The notes under the pieces are model-generated. The model saw only the letters and a list, made by a program, of their open reading frames with translations, did no database searches and was not told the DNA's origin. The position numbers were made by a program, and so were the translations under genes. DNA of 64,000 nt from Streptomyces sp. MA5143a. Lineage in GTDB: Bacteria > Actinomycetota > Actinomycetes > Streptomycetales > Streptomycetaceae. Position 1 is the stretch's first letter; every line of letters begins with the position of its first letter. Positions 37,808-46,824 of the stretch are shown in pieces. The DNA is taken from the NCBI RefSeq assembly GCF_900290235.1, contig NZ_OLMK01000026.1, positions 186,001 to 250,000 on the forward strand, in the 5' to 3' direction.

Positions 37808-38662
37808 TCAGGTGGGGAGCAGGCGTTCCAGGACCTCGGCGATGCCGTCCGTCTCGTTGGAGGAGGTCACCTCGTCGGCGACGGACTTGAGGGTGGGGTG
37901 GGCGTTGGCCATGGCGACGCCGTGCGCGGCCCAGGTGAGCAGGGGGATGTCATTCGGCATGTCGCCGAAGGCGATCGTGTCGGCGGCCTTGGCCCCGAGG
38001 CGGCGCGCGGCGAGGGAGAGCCCGGTGGCCTTGGTGAGGCCGAGGGGGAGGAGTTCGACTATGCCCTCGCCGGCCATGGCCACCGTGACGAAGCCGCCGG
38101 CCGCCCGCTGGGCGGCTTCGGTGAGTTCGTCGGTGGTCAAGGTGGGGTGCTGTAGGTAGATCTTGTTGAGGGGCGCCGACCAGAGGTCGGACACGTCCGT
38201 GAACGGGACCGTGGGGAGGGAGCCGCGGAAGGCATAGCCCGGGCCGGCCAGCAGCTCGCCGTCCAGGCCCGCGCGGCTGGCGGCCAGGTACAGCGGGCCG
38301 ACCTCCGCCTCGATCTTGGCGAGGGCCACCGCGGCGAGCTTCCGGTCCAGGGTGACCGCCGTGAGGAGGCGGTGCTCCCCGGCGTCGTACACCTGGGCGC
38401 CCTGGCCGCAGACGGCCAGGCCGCGGTAGCCGAGGTCGTCGAGGATGTGGCGGCTCGAGGGGACGGCCCGGCCGGTGACGACGATGTGGGCGGCGCCCGC
38501 CGCGGTGGCCGCGGCGAGCGCCTCACGGGTGCGCTCCGAGACCGAGTCGTCGGAGCGCAGGAGCGTTCCGTCGAGGTCGGTCGCGATCAGCTTGTACGGG
38601 AAGCCCGAGGGCGCGGAGAGAGCCCCTGCGGGCGCTTCCCCGGTGGCAGCCGAGTCGCTCAC
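37808..38662 (-). CDS. HAD-superfamily (Cof-type) phosphatase coupled to serS
   Basis: 284 aa. Motifs [34 protein letters not shown], and [17 protein letters not shown] with [13 protein letters not shown] define a Cof/YbiV-like HAD-IIB phosphatase. Paralogue of the gene at 25976-26845. GTG 38662 overlaps the serS stop as GTGA, so it is translated with serS. Substrate is unknown; the coupling to a tRNA synthetase gene is conserved in Streptomyces as far as I recall but its meaning is not clear. Confidence 0.9.
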   Translation of the reverse strand: MSDSAATGEAPAGALSAPSGFPYKLIATDLDGTLLRSDDSVSERTREALAAATAAGAAHIVVTGRAVPSSRHILDDLGYRGLAVCGQGAQVYDAGEHRLLTAVTLDRKLAAVALAKIEAEVGPLYLAASRAGLDGELLAGPGYAFRGSLPTVPFTDVSDLWSAPLNKIYLQHPTLTTDELTEAAQRAAGGFVTVAMAGEGIVELLPLGLTKATGLSLAARRLGAKAADTIAFGDMPNDIPLLTWAAHGVAMANAHPTLKSVADEVTSSNETDGIAEVLERLLPT

Positions 38663-39936
38663 TTGGTGACCGGCTCCAGGACCTCGCGTCCGCCCAGGTA
38701 CGGGCGCAGGACCTCGGGGACACGGACGGAGCCGTCGGCCTGCTGGTGGTTCTCCAGGATCGCGACGATCGTGCGCGGGACGGCGCACAGCGTGCCGTTG
38801 AGCGTGGCCAGCGGACGGACCTGCTTGCCGTCACGGACGCGGATCGACAGCCGACGGGACTGGAACTCGGTGCAGTCCGAGGTCGAGGTCAGCTCGCGGT
38901 ACTTGCCCTGGGTGGGGATCCACGCCTCGCAGTCGAACTTGCGCGAGGCCGAGGAACCGAGGTCGGCGGAGGCGACGTCGATGACGCGGAACGGCAGTTC
39001 CAGCGACGTCAGCCACTGCTTCTCCCACTCCAGCAGGCGCTGGTGCTCGGCCTGGGAGTCCTCCGGGGTGACGTACGAGAACATCTCCACCTTGTCGAAC
39101 TGGTGGACGCGGAAGATGCCTCGGGTGTCCTTGCCGTGCGAACCGGCCTCACGGCGGAAGCACGGCGAGAAGCCGGCGTAGCGCAGCGGGAGGCGGTCGG
39201 CGTCGATGATCTCGTCCATGTGGTACGCGGCGAGCGCCACCTCGGAGGTGCCGACCAGGTAGAGGTCGTCCTTGTCCAGGTGGTAGACGTCCTGGGCGGC
39301 CTGGCCGAGGAAGCCGGTGCCGGCCATCGACTGCGGGCGGACCAGCGCCGGGGTCAGCATCGGGGTGAAGCCGGCCGCGGTGGCCTGGGCCATCGCCGCG
39401 TTGACGAGGGCGAGCTCCAGGAGGGCGCCGACGCCCGTCAGGAAGTAGAAGCGCGAGCCCGAGACCTTGGCGCCGCGCTCGGTGTCGATGGCACCGAGGA
39501 GCGTGCCCAGCTCCAGGTGGTCCTTGGGCTCGAAGCCCTCGGCCGTGAAGTCGCGGATCTCGCCGTGCGTCTCCAGCGTGACGAAGTCCTCCTCGCCGCC
39601 GACGGGGACGTCGGGGTGGACGAGGTTGCCGAGCTGGAGGAGGAGTTCCTGGGTCTCGGTGTCGGCGGCGTCCCGCTCGGCGTCGGCGGCCTTGACGTCG
39701 GCCTTGAGCTGCTCCGCGCGCTTGAGCAGCTCGGCCTTCTCGTCGGCGGTGGCCTTGGGGATCAGCTTGCCGAGCGACTTCTGTTCGGCGCGGAGCTCGT
39801 CGAAGCGGACGCCGGAGGACCTGCGCCGCTCGTCGGCAGACAGGAGAGCGTCGACGAGCGCGACGTCCTCTCCACGGGCGCGCTGGGACGCGCGCACACG
39901 GTCGGGGTCCTCACGAAGCAGGCGAAGGTCAATCAC
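38659..39936 (-). CDS. serS: seryl-tRNA synthetase
   Basis: 425 aa class II synthetase. The N-terminal coiled-coil arm (about residues 30-100, rich in KAEQLK-type heptads) grips the long variable arm of tRNA-Ser. Class II motifs are visible as [21 protein letters not shown] (motif 2 region) and [20 protein letters not shown] (motif 3). Attaches Ser to tRNA-Ser and tRNA-Sec-type substrates. GTG 39936 follows GAGGGG closely. A 555-bp gap with DnaA boxes lies upstream, and tRNA-Ser(GCU) is 1.4 kb downstream. Confidence 0.98.
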   Translation of the reverse strand: MIDLRLLREDPDRVRASQRARGEDVALVDALLSADERRRSSGVRFDELRAEQKSLGKLIPKATADEKAELLKRAEQLKADVKAADAERDAADTETQELLLQLGNLVHPDVPVGGEEDFVTLETHGEIRDFTAEGFEPKDHLELGTLLGAIDTERGAKVSGSRFYFLTGVGALLELALVNAAMAQATAAGFTPMLTPALVRPQSMAGTGFLGQAAQDVYHLDKDDLYLVGTSEVALAAYHMDEIIDADRLPLRYAGFSPCFRREAGSHGKDTRGIFRVHQFDKVEMFSYVTPEDSQAEHQRLLEWEKQWLTSLELPFRVIDVASADLGSSASRKFDCEAWIPTQGKYRELTSTSDCTEFQSRRLSIRVRDGKQVRPLATLNGTLCAVPRTIVAILENHQQADGSVRVPEVLRPYLGGREVLEPVTK

Positions 39937-40491
39937 CCCTCAAGGCTACCGGGGAGTGCTTCCGCCCCACGACTCGGAATTGCGGTACGTCGCCGCAGTA
40001 ACGATTTGCGTGAAATGTCCACCGCGTTCATGAGGTTGGTGGACGTCAATGAATTGTGGGCCGATTCCCTGAAAGTAGGCGCGAAGATGGCCTTTGGTTG
40101 ACTCGAATCCCTTGCGGCGTACGGGACTTGGGGCCTGATCGTCCACAGGGATCCACGGTGCGGAAAAGTTATCCACAGGCTGTGCGAAAGATCTGTGGAC
40201 GGCCGGGAAGATCGTTTCGAAAGGCGGTGGTCGACTCCAGGATTCCCGACTCAAACCGCCCTCACGCCCACGTTCGAGTGGATTCATGGGGGAATGGGTC
40301 GCTCTAAAGGATTGACCTCGGGAAACGCGTGGACGAAGGGTGATCTACGGGGGTGTGGACAGAGTGCGGTCCGCAAGGGGATTTGTCGACTGCGTGGCAC
40401 TGCGCTGTCGACTTGTCCCCAGATCGAGAAGCCCACCTGTGGATAACTTCTGTGGACAAAGAAAATAAGCAGGTAGGACCAGCCGCGTGGC
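39937..40491. other. 555-bp gap between serS and pheA with DnaA-box cluster
   Basis: No gene is seen. DnaA boxes: exact TTATCCACA 40169-40177, TGTGGATAA 40438-40446 and TGTGGACAA 40451-40459. One-mismatch boxes are TCGTCCACA 40139-40147, TGTGGACAG 40354-40362 and TTGTCCCCA 40413-40421; a weaker TGTGGACGG lies at 40194. The composition is less GC-rich than elsewhere in the window. In S. coelicolor, high-affinity DnaA-box clusters outside oriC titrate DnaA and limit initiation; one of them was named after a cosmid from this chromosomal area as I recall. This gap is a strong candidate for such a site. Confidence 0.8.
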
Positions 40492-41427
40492 CTAGAACCG
40501 ACCGTCCTGGCAGCGCGCCACCCAGTCCGCGGCGGCGACGAACTCGGCGTCCGAGGTCCCCGTCAGCGTGGGCCGCACCTTCGCCACGGCGGCGTCCGCA
40601 CGCGGGTACGAGCCGAGGAAGCGCACCTGAAGGCAGACCCGCTTGAGGCCCATCAGCGCCTCGGCCACCCGGCGGTCGGAGATATGGCCCTCGGCGTCGA
40701 TGGCGAAGCAGTAGTTGCCGATGCCCTCACCGGTCGGGCGGGACTGGAGCAGCATGAGGTTGACGCCACGGACGGCGAACTCGCCGAGCAGATCGCGCAG
40801 ACCACCGGGGTGGTCGTCGCGCTGCCAGATGACGACCGAGGTCTTGTCGGCGCCGGTCGGGGCGGCGGGCCGGGCGGGGCGGCCGACCAGGACGAACCGG
40901 GTCTGGGCGTTCTCCGCGTCGTGGATCTCCGTCTCCAGGGCCTCCAGGCCGTACCGCGAGGCCGCGAACTCGCCGGCGAAGGCGGCGTCGTAGCGGCCCT
41001 CCTGGACGAGCCGGGCGCCGTCGGCGTTCGAGGCGGCGGACTCCCAGACGACGTCGGGGGGCAGGTTGGCCTTCATCCAGTTGCGGACCTGCGGCTGGGC
41101 GGCCGGGTGCGCGGTGACCGTCTTGATCTCGGAGAGCTTCGTGCCCGGGCGGACCAGCAGCGCGAAGGTGATCGACAGGAGCACCTCGCGGTAGATCATC
41201 AGCGGGGCGCCGGCGACCAGTTCGTCGAGGGTGGTGGTGATACCGCCCTCGACGGAGTTCTCGATCGGGACGAAGGCCGCCTCGGCCTCGCCGGTACGGA
41301 CGGCGTCGAGGGCGGCGGGTACGGACACCATCGGGACGAGCTCGCGGGTCGCGGACTCCGGCAGCGTGCGCAGGGCGACCTCGGTGAAGGTGCCCTCGGG
41401 GCCGAGGTACACGTAGCTGGCTGGCAT
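40492..41427 (-). CDS. pheA: prephenate dehydratase
   Basis: 311 aa monofunctional PheA. It converts prephenate to phenylpyruvate for phenylalanine synthesis. The catalytic domain has YLGPEGTFTEVAL, VPIENSVEGGITTTLDELV and the TRF-type motif in ENAQTRFVLVGR. A C-terminal ACT domain (HPGGLRDLLGEFAVRGVNL, then LQSRPTG) gives feedback inhibition by phenylalanine. ATG 41427 follows GTGAGG. No chorismate mutase domain is fused. Confidence 0.97.
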   Translation of the reverse strand: MPASYVYLGPEGTFTEVALRTLPESATRELVPMVSVPAALDAVRTGEAEAAFVPIENSVEGGITTTLDELVAGAPLMIYREVLLSITFALLVRPGTKLSEIKTVTAHPAAQPQVRNWMKANLPPDVVWESAASNADGARLVQEGRYDAAFAGEFAASRYGLEALETEIHDAENAQTRFVLVGRPARPAAPTGADKTSVVIWQRDDHPGGLRDLLGEFAVRGVNLMLLQSRPTGEGIGNYCFAIDAEGHISDRRVAEALMGLKRVCLQVRFLGSYPRADAAVAKVRPTLTGTSDAEFVAAADWVARCQDGRF

Positions 41428-41598
41428 GACCTCACCCTAATGGGCCTGCACGGGGACGGCGCACGACTACGTCCACACCACCCCCGCGGACGACTCCGAC
41501 GCCGGAGCGCCCCCACGAGCGGGCCCGGCACCGGACCTCGGCACCGAACCCCAGCAAGACGTCAGCCCCGAAGCTCGGCAGCACCTCAGCCGACCCCC

Positions 41599-41709
41599 GG
41601 CGCCGTACCCGCTCCCCCTCCAGCAGCCGCTGGCCGGCGCCGTACCCGCTCCCCCTCCAGCAGCCGCTGGCCGGCGCCGTACCCGCTACCCCTCCAGCAG
41701 CCGCTGGCC
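41599..41709. repeat. three 37-bp tandem repeats over the dtpA 3' end
   Basis: Units at 41599-41635, 41636-41672 and 41673-41709 are nearly identical. The third unit contains the last codons of dtpA (VGQRLLEG) and its TAG. Units 1 and 2 have C where the stop has A, so the stop codon differs from its copies by one base. Confidence 0.9.
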
Positions 41710-43068
41710 CACGTACTCGCCCTTCGCCGCGCCGCCCGGCACCGCGAAGAGGCCGCTGGACTCGTGGCGGATGAAGGTGGAGAGGGCGTCGCCGCGGTCG
41801 AGTTTGCGCTGGACAGTGACGAAGCCGCGGAGCGGGTCGGCCTGCCAGCAGACGAAGAGGAGGCCCGCGTCCGGGACGCCCTTCGCGTCGATGCCGTCGT
41901 GGAAGGAGAACGGCCGGCGCAGCATGGCCGCGCCACCGTTCTGGTCGGGGCGGCTGATCCGGGCGTGCGCGTTGATCGGGACGAGCAGATCTCCACGGGA
42001 GTCGGTCTTCTCCAGGTCCATCTCCGTCGTCTCCGTCGCCTTCGCGCCCCCGCTCAGGGGAGCGCCGTCCGACTTCCGCCGCCCGATGACGTTCTCCTGC
42101 TCCTTCAGCGACAGCTGTTCCCAGTCGTCGAGGAGCATGCGGATACGGCGTACGACGGCGTACGAACCGTTCGCCATCCACGCCGGCTCGCCGGACGCCC
42201 CCGACGCGGGTACGAAGATCCGCTCATCGAAGTCGGGCTCGGCGGGCTTGGGATTGCGCGTGCCGTCGATCTGGCCCATCAGATTGCGGGCTGTCATGGG
42301 ATGCGCCGTGGCCCCCGGCGAACGGTTGAAGCCGTTCATCTGCCAGCGCACCCGGGCCGCGCCGCCCGCGTCCTTCTGGATCGTGCGCAGGGCGTGGAAG
42401 GCGACGAGGGCGTCGTCGGCGCCGATCTGCACCCATAGATCGCCGTCGCTGCGCGCTTTGTCCAGGTGGTCGGAGGAGAAGTCCGGCAACGGGTCCAGCG
42501 AGTCGGGGCGCTGCTTCTCCAGCCCCGTCCGGGCGAAGAAGCTGTGCCCGAAGCCGAAGGTGACCGTCAACGAGGAGGGTCCGGCGTCGCGCGCCACGCC
42601 CGTGTCGTCCTGGGCCGCGGCCTCACCCGCCATCAGCCGCCGGGCCGTCTCCGACCAGCGGCGCAGCAGCGCTGCGGCCTCCTTGCGACCCGCCCCGGCG
42701 GCCAGGTCGAACGCGACGAGGTGGCCGCGGGCCTGGAGCGGCGTCGTGATCCCCGGCTGATGTTTCCCGTGAAACATCACCTCTCCGGCCCCGAGGGAGG
42801 AGAGCGGGGCGACCTCCTCCCCGGAGGTGGACGAGGACGACGGGTCGGACGCGAACGAGGACCCGGCCGCGTATCCGACGGCTCCCCCGGCCGCGCCCAG
42901 GGCGAGACCGGTGGCACCGGCGGTACCGAGCAGACGGCGTCGGGAGATCGCTCCGTCGGAAGGGGCAGCCTCGGAAACCCTGGCGGGCCCACCCTTGGGA
43001 GAGGTGCCCTTGGCGGGGGCCCCTTCGGACGGGACGTCGGACGGGACGGTGGTGGACTGGTCGGTCAT
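41686..43068 (-). CDS. dtpA: Tat-exported dye-decolorising peroxidase DtpA (EfeB/DyP type)
   Basis: 460 aa haem peroxidase. The N-terminus carries a twin-arginine signal SRRRLLGTAGATGLALGAAG preceded by a 40-residue polar stretch. The DyP motif GXXDG appears as GQIDGTRNP with the distal Asp, and the proximal His lies in the C-terminal region (a candidate is FSFHDG). In S. lividans DtpA works outside the membrane with the copper radical oxidase GlxA and receives support from the copper chaperones EcuC and Sco. The segment MFHGKHQPGITTP contains the parS-like DNA. It is last in the copper operon on this strand. Confidence 0.93.
   Translation of the reverse strand: MTDQSTTVPSDVPSEGAPAKGTSPKGGPARVSEAAPSDGAISRRRLLGTAGATGLALGAAGGAVGYAAGSSFASDPSSSSTSGEEVAPLSSLGAGEVMFHGKHQPGITTPLQARGHLVAFDLAAGAGRKEAAALLRRWSETARRLMAGEAAAQDDTGVARDAGPSSLTVTFGFGHSFFARTGLEKQRPDSLDPLPDFSSDHLDKARSDGDLWVQIGADDALVAFHALRTIQKDAGGAARVRWQMNGFNRSPGATAHPMTARNLMGQIDGTRNPKPAEPDFDERIFVPASGASGEPAWMANGSYAVVRRIRMLLDDWEQLSLKEQENVIGRRKSDGAPLSGGAKATETTEMDLEKTDSRGDLLVPINAHARISRPDQNGGAAMLRRPFSFHDGIDAKGVPDAGLLFVCWQADPLRGFVTVQRKLDRGDALSTFIRHESSGLFAVPGGAAKGEYVGQRLLEG
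42761..42776. other. parS-like palindrome inside dtpA
   Basis: TGTTTCCCGTGAAACA differs from parS by one central base (A to C). It encodes part of MFHGKHQ on the minus strand, where the DyP family often has HG.HQ, so coding constraint may explain it in part. Confidence 0.55.
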
Positions 43069-43076
43069 GGTGCGGT

Positions 43077-45206
43077 TCAGCCGATCTTCGCGTTCTTGCT
43101 CACGGTCACCTGGTCGATGTCGGACGTGCGCACGGTGACCTCGATGTTCCAGTCGCCCGCCATGGGGATCTGCACACCGTCGGCCGTCCAGTGCCCGGTG
43201 GCGATGTGGTCGGGCACCACGGGCAGGGGGCCGATGTCCTTGGCCTCCAGGGTGAAGGCGACCTTCACCTCGGGGATGTCGTGGGCCTTGCCGTCGGGGC
43301 CCTGGACGTAGACGTGCATCTCGTTGGCGCCGACGCGCGCCGGGTCGATCTCCAGCCGGACGACGCCCTTGCCGTTCTTGCCCCCGGTGTCGAACGACAT
43401 GTCGAGCGCCAGCGCCCCCGACTGGGTGTCCGGCGCGACGGCCGCGTTGGCCGCCTTGGCCTCCTCCACGGTGCGGCCCGGCTCGGTGGAGGTCAGGGCC
43501 GTGGTGACGGCGAGGAGGACGACGGCGACGCCCGCCTCCGCGAGCACCGACCGGCGCAGGCCTCGCCGACCCGGATCGGCGTCCCGCAGCCGCTTCTCGC
43601 GCGCGGTGGCCACCGCGACCCGCTGCCGGGCGAGCTGGGCGGCCCGCTCGGGGTCGTCCCGACCGTCGTCGCCGACGCCGCCCACACCCACGCTTGCGCC
43701 ATCGTCGGCGGTACCCGTACCCGTACCCACACCCACGCCTGCGCCATCACCCGTGGCCTTCTCCCGGTCCTCCTCCGTCGGTGCCGGTGCCTCCGCCAGC
43801 TGGGCGGTCCACCGGCGGGAGATCCACGCGATCCCGACCAGCACGGCGACCAGGCCGATCTTCACGAGCAGCAACTGCCCGTACGACGTGCCGGTCAGCG
43901 CCGACCAGGTGCCCACCTGCCGCCAGGACTGGTAGATCCCGGTGGCCGTCAGCACCAGCACGCTGCCGAACGCGACCCGCGAGAAACGGCGTACGGCCGC
44001 GGTCTCGATCTGTGCGTCGGAGGGCGCCCGGAACAGCGCGACGAGCAGCGTCGCCAGACCGCCCAGCCAGGCGGCGACCGCCAGCAGGTGCAGGATGTCG
44101 AGCGGCATCGCGAGGCCCGCCTGGAGACCGGTCGAGGCGTGCTCGGCCATCGCCCAACTCGCGGCGAGCCCGGCGGCGACGACGCCACCACCGATGGCCA
44201 GGCCGAAGGTGAGGTCCCGCTGGTAGGAGCCGTCGTCGGCGTCGGAGAGCTCGTCGTCGTCCTCGGAACCCGCCCCCTCCGGTCGGTCCGTCTCCGTACC
44301 GCCCGTTTCCGTGCCGTCCGCCTCCCGGACGACGCCTTCCTCGCCCTCTTCTTCTCCCTCACTCTCCTCGACGCTCTCGTCGTCCTCCTCGTCGTCCTCC
44401 TCGTCCCGCCGGGCGTACGCGCCGAAGAGGACCGCGATGAAGAGGGCCGCCGCGGCGAGCAGCAGCAGACGGGAGATGAGGGCGGCGCCCGTCTTCGTCT
44501 GGAGGACATCGCTGAGCAGGTCCAGGTCGAAGACGTCGCCGAGCTTGCCGGAGCCGGTGTACGAGCCGCGCAGGAGCAGCATGGCGAGGGTGGCCACGGC
44601 GAGCGTGAGCCATCCGGAGACCACGAGCCGCTGTACGGGTCGTACCCCGGCGCCGCGCTGCCAGCAGGCCAGGACGAACGCGGCGCCGCCGACCAGCAGG
44701 ATGAAACCGGCGTACGACAGGTAGCGGGCGAAGCCGTAGAGCCCGCCGACCACCCCGCCGCCGGCCTCCTGGCCCGGCACGGGGACCGTCGTCTTAGACG
44801 GTGCCCCCACGGAGAAGGTGAAGGCGCCGGAGACGGGGTGGCTGTCCGCCGAGACCACCTGGTAGGTGACGGTGAAGGTGCCGTCGGGTTGTCCGGGGCG
44901 CAGCTTCACCCCGTAGCTGTTGCCGCCCAGGTCGGCGATGTCACCGGTGTCGACCTGCTTGCCCTTGGGGTCGTACACGCGCACCGAGCCGTCGGACGTC
45001 GCGACCTTCTCGGAGAAGGTGAGCGAGATCTGGGACGGCGCCTCCTGGACCACCGACCCCTGCTGTGGGTCGCTGCCGGTGAGCGCGGCGTGGGCGGCGA
45101 CCGGCACGGCACCGGCGAGCACCGCCGCGACCGTGGTGATCAGCAGCAGAAGCAACGCCCTCAGCCGGTTCGACGACGGCGAAGCACCACAGGCCGACCG
45201 CCTCAC
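43077..45206 (-). CDS. CopC-CopD-like copper protein with acidic loop and C-terminal FixH/YtkA-like domain
   Basis: About 709 aa membrane protein. A signal peptide (NRLRALLLLLITTVAAVLAG) is followed by a CopC domain starting at the mature His (HAALTGSDPQQGSV) with a second copper-ligand region SADSHPVSGAFTF. A CopD domain of about eight helices follows, interrupted by a very acidic loop (residues rich in E/D, around EEDDEEDDESVEESEGEEEG). The last 140 residues resemble YtkA/FixH domains (RLEIDPARVGANEMHVYV). Likely copper uptake or handling at the membrane. The start is uncertain: GTG 45206 before RRSACGASPSSNR is chosen because everything upstream is tandem-repeat sequence. Downstream of ecuC. 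Confidence 0.85.
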   Translation of the reverse strand: MRRSACGASPSSNRLRALLLLLITTVAAVLAGAVPVAAHAALTGSDPQQGSVVQEAPSQISLTFSEKVATSDGSVRVYDPKGKQVDTGDIADLGGNSYGVKLRPGQPDGTFTVTYQVVSADSHPVSGAFTFSVGAPSKTTVPVPGQEAGGGVVGGLYGFARYLSYAGFILLVGGAAFVLACWQRGAGVRPVQRLVVSGWLTLAVATLAMLLLRGSYTGSGKLGDVFDLDLLSDVLQTKTGAALISRLLLLAAAALFIAVLFGAYARRDEEDDEEDDESVEESEGEEEGEEGVVREADGTETGGTETDRPEGAGSEDDDELSDADDGSYQRDLTFGLAIGGGVVAAGLAASWAMAEHASTGLQAGLAMPLDILHLLAVAAWLGGLATLLVALFRAPSDAQIETAAVRRFSRVAFGSVLVLTATGIYQSWRQVGTWSALTGTSYGQLLLVKIGLVAVLVGIAWISRRWTAQLAEAPAPTEEDREKATGDGAGVGVGTGTGTADDGASVGVGGVGDDGRDDPERAAQLARQRVAVATAREKRLRDADPGRRGLRRSVLAEAGVAVVLLAVTTALTSTEPGRTVEEAKAANAAVAPDTQSGALALDMSFDTGGKNGKGVVRLEIDPARVGANEMHVYVQGPDGKAHDIPEVKVAFTLEAKDIGPLPVVPDHIATGHWTADGVQIPMAGDWNIEVTVRTSDIDQVTVSKNAKIG

Positions 45207-45430
45207 GACGCCGGACTGCCGCACGCCCTCCGACCGCCAGGCCGCGCCGGACTGCCGCACGCCCTCCGACCGCCAGGCCGCGCTGGACTGCCGCACGCCC
45301 TCCGACCGCCTCGCCGCACTGGGCCGCCGCACGCCCCGCGACCGCCAGGCCGCGCTGGACTGCCGCACGCCCTCCGACCGCCTCGCCGCACTGGACCGCC
45401 GTACCTCACTGGACCGCCGTACCTCACTCG
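45207..45430. repeat. 36-bp tandem repeats between copCD-like gene and ecuC
   Basis: About six units, starts near 45215, 45251, 45287, 45323, 45359 and 45395, ending in an 18-bp half unit at 45413. The period is 12 codons, so all frames stay open; minus-strand readings are RRSEGVRQSSAAW-like. This explains the very long open frame running from 43077 to 46046 and makes start assignment hard. Confidence 0.85.
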
Positions 45431-45490
45431 ACGGTCTCGGCCGGTGCGACGGCCGCAACCCGTTCAAGGGCCTCAACGGGGTTCCCTCCC

Positions 45491-45970
45491 TCAGTGACCG
45501 GTCGTCGGCTGGTACGTCGCCGACTTCACGGGCATCTCGACCGTGATGGCCTTGGACTTGGTGAAGTTCAACCGCAGGGACACCGTCTCGCCTTCCTTCG
45601 GCTTGCGCTTCAGGTTCTCGAACATCAGGTGGTTTCCGCCGCTCCGGAGGACGAGTTCGCCACCGGCGGGGACCTTCAGCGCCGAGACCTGCTTCATCGC
45701 CTGCCCGGCCGTCTCGTGGACGGTGACGTCCTGAGCGAGGTCGCTGGTCACGGAGGTGAGTTCGTCCGCCGCGCCGCCCTTGTTCTCGATGACGAGGTAT
45801 CCGGCCGCCATGGAGTCGGTGACCGGCTGCGGCATGTACGCCGCCTTCACGGACAGCTCGGCCGCGGAGGAGCCGGAGGAGTCCGACGAGCCGCACCCGG
45901 TCAGCGTGAGCCCACCGGCCACGATTCCACCGGCCACGAGCCCGGCGACCCTCGCCGCACGCGCCCTCAC
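45491..45970 (-). CDS. ecuC: copper chaperone PCu(A)C / EcuC lipoprotein
   Basis: 159 aa. A lipobox (LTLTGC) in the first 30 residues indicates an exported lipoprotein. The PCu(A)C copper site is clear: VTVHETAGQAMKQV and GGNHLMFENL, the H..M...HxM ligand set. In S. lividans EcuC passes Cu(I) to Sco. GTG 45970 overlaps the sco stop as GTGA. The region between its stop and the CopCD-like gene is repeat DNA. Confidence 0.92.
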   Translation of the reverse strand: MRARAARVAGLVAGGIVAGGLTLTGCGSSDSSGSSAAELSVKAAYMPQPVTDSMAAGYLVIENKGGAADELTSVTSDLAQDVTVHETAGQAMKQVSALKVPAGGELVLRSGGNHLMFENLKRKPKEGETVSLRLNFTKSKAITVEMPVKSATYQPTTGH

Positions 45971-46665
45971 GGCTTCGCGCCCTTGAGCAGCTTCGGCAGG
46001 TCCTTCTCGTAGTCCTGCACGTTCGCGTCGTCGTCGTACAGCACATAGCCCGCGTCGGTCTTCGGCGAGAACGCGATGACCTGGGTGCCGTGCTCCGAGA
46101 CGGTCTTGCCGTTCTCGTCCTTGGTCGGCGGGGCGATGGAGATGCCGAGCTTGAGCGCGCCGGCCTGGATCTTGTCGAAGTCGCCGGTCAGACCGACGAT
46201 CTCGGGGTCGATGCCTTTGAGCCACTTGCCGAGCTCGGCGGGGGTGTCCCGCTCCGGGTCGGTGGTGACGAAGACGATCCGGAGGTTCGCCAGCTCCGAC
46301 TTCGGCAGCTTCTTCGAGACCTCCTTCTTCGCGACCGCGATGTTGTTCATGGTCAGCGGGCACACGTCGGGGCAGTTGGTGTAGCCGAAGTAGATCAACG
46401 TCGGCTTGCCCTTGGTCTCCTTGCGGAGGTCGTACGACTTGCCCTCGGTGTCGGTGAGCACCAGGTCCGGCTTGACGAACGGCCGGTCGAGAACCGTGGA
46501 CGGCTTGGTCGGCCCGGTCTCGGAGACCTCGGCGACGGACGTCGTGGACGCGTCCCCACTGCCGCAGGCGGAGAGGCCGAGGACGGCCGCGACGAGCAGG
46601 GCACCGACCGCGTACGTCTTCCTCGCCCTCGTCCTCCCCGTCCTCCCCGTCCTCCTCATCTTCAT
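45967..46665 (-). CDS. sco: SCO1/SenC family copper chaperone lipoprotein
   Basis: About 232 aa thioredoxin-fold protein. The lipobox GLSACGSGD follows a basic N-terminus rich in RRTGRTGRT. The copper site CPDVCP (TLIYFGYTNCPDVCPLTM) and the distal His (SEHGTQVIAF) are intact. Sco proteins deliver copper to cytochrome c oxidase and, in Streptomyces, link to DtpA/GlxA-dependent development. Start is ambiguous: ATG 46665 has AAGGA nearby, while the frame opens earlier at ATG 46698. First of the sco-ecuC-copCD-dtpA run. Confidence 0.93.
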   Translation of the reverse strand: MKMRRTGRTGRTRARKTYAVGALLVAAVLGLSACGSGDASTTSVAEVSETGPTKPSTVLDRPFVKPDLVLTDTEGKSYDLRKETKGKPTLIYFGYTNCPDVCPLTMNNIAVAKKEVSKKLPKSELANLRIVFVTTDPERDTPAELGKWLKGIDPEIVGLTGDFDKIQAGALKLGISIAPPTKDENGKTVSEHGTQVIAFSPKTDAGYVLYDDDANVQDYEKDLPKLLKGAKP

Positions 46666-46824
46666 CGTGTCCTTCGTCATCTTCGTGTTCGTGTGCATAT
46701 GGAAATGTCCCAGATGGTTCGAGCCCCGGCGCGCACCGGGCGGGCGCCGCTACGGCGGACACACACGCCGTACGACGACCGCGTGCGCGCCGGGGAAAGG
46801 AAGGGAGTCGGGAGTCCGGGGGCC

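Noticed and set aside
37294..37890. Pro/Arg-rich plus-strand frame after the tRNA
   Set aside because: Low-complexity C-rich DNA, no ribosome binding site, and it runs into the HAD gene on the other strand.
41599..41709. CRISPR-like direct repeats near dtpA
   Set aside because: Contiguous 37-mers with no spacers; simple tandem duplication.
43077..46046. A 989-codon minus-strand frame across the CopCD-like gene, repeats and ecuC
   Set aside because: It stays open because of 36-bp repeats and high GC, and it overlaps ecuC in another frame. The real gene begins with the signal peptide near 45206.
45491..46762. A 423-codon minus-strand frame covering ecuC and sco
   Set aside because: Only the last 159 codons read as a PCu(A)C lipoprotein; the rest is the wrong frame of sco.
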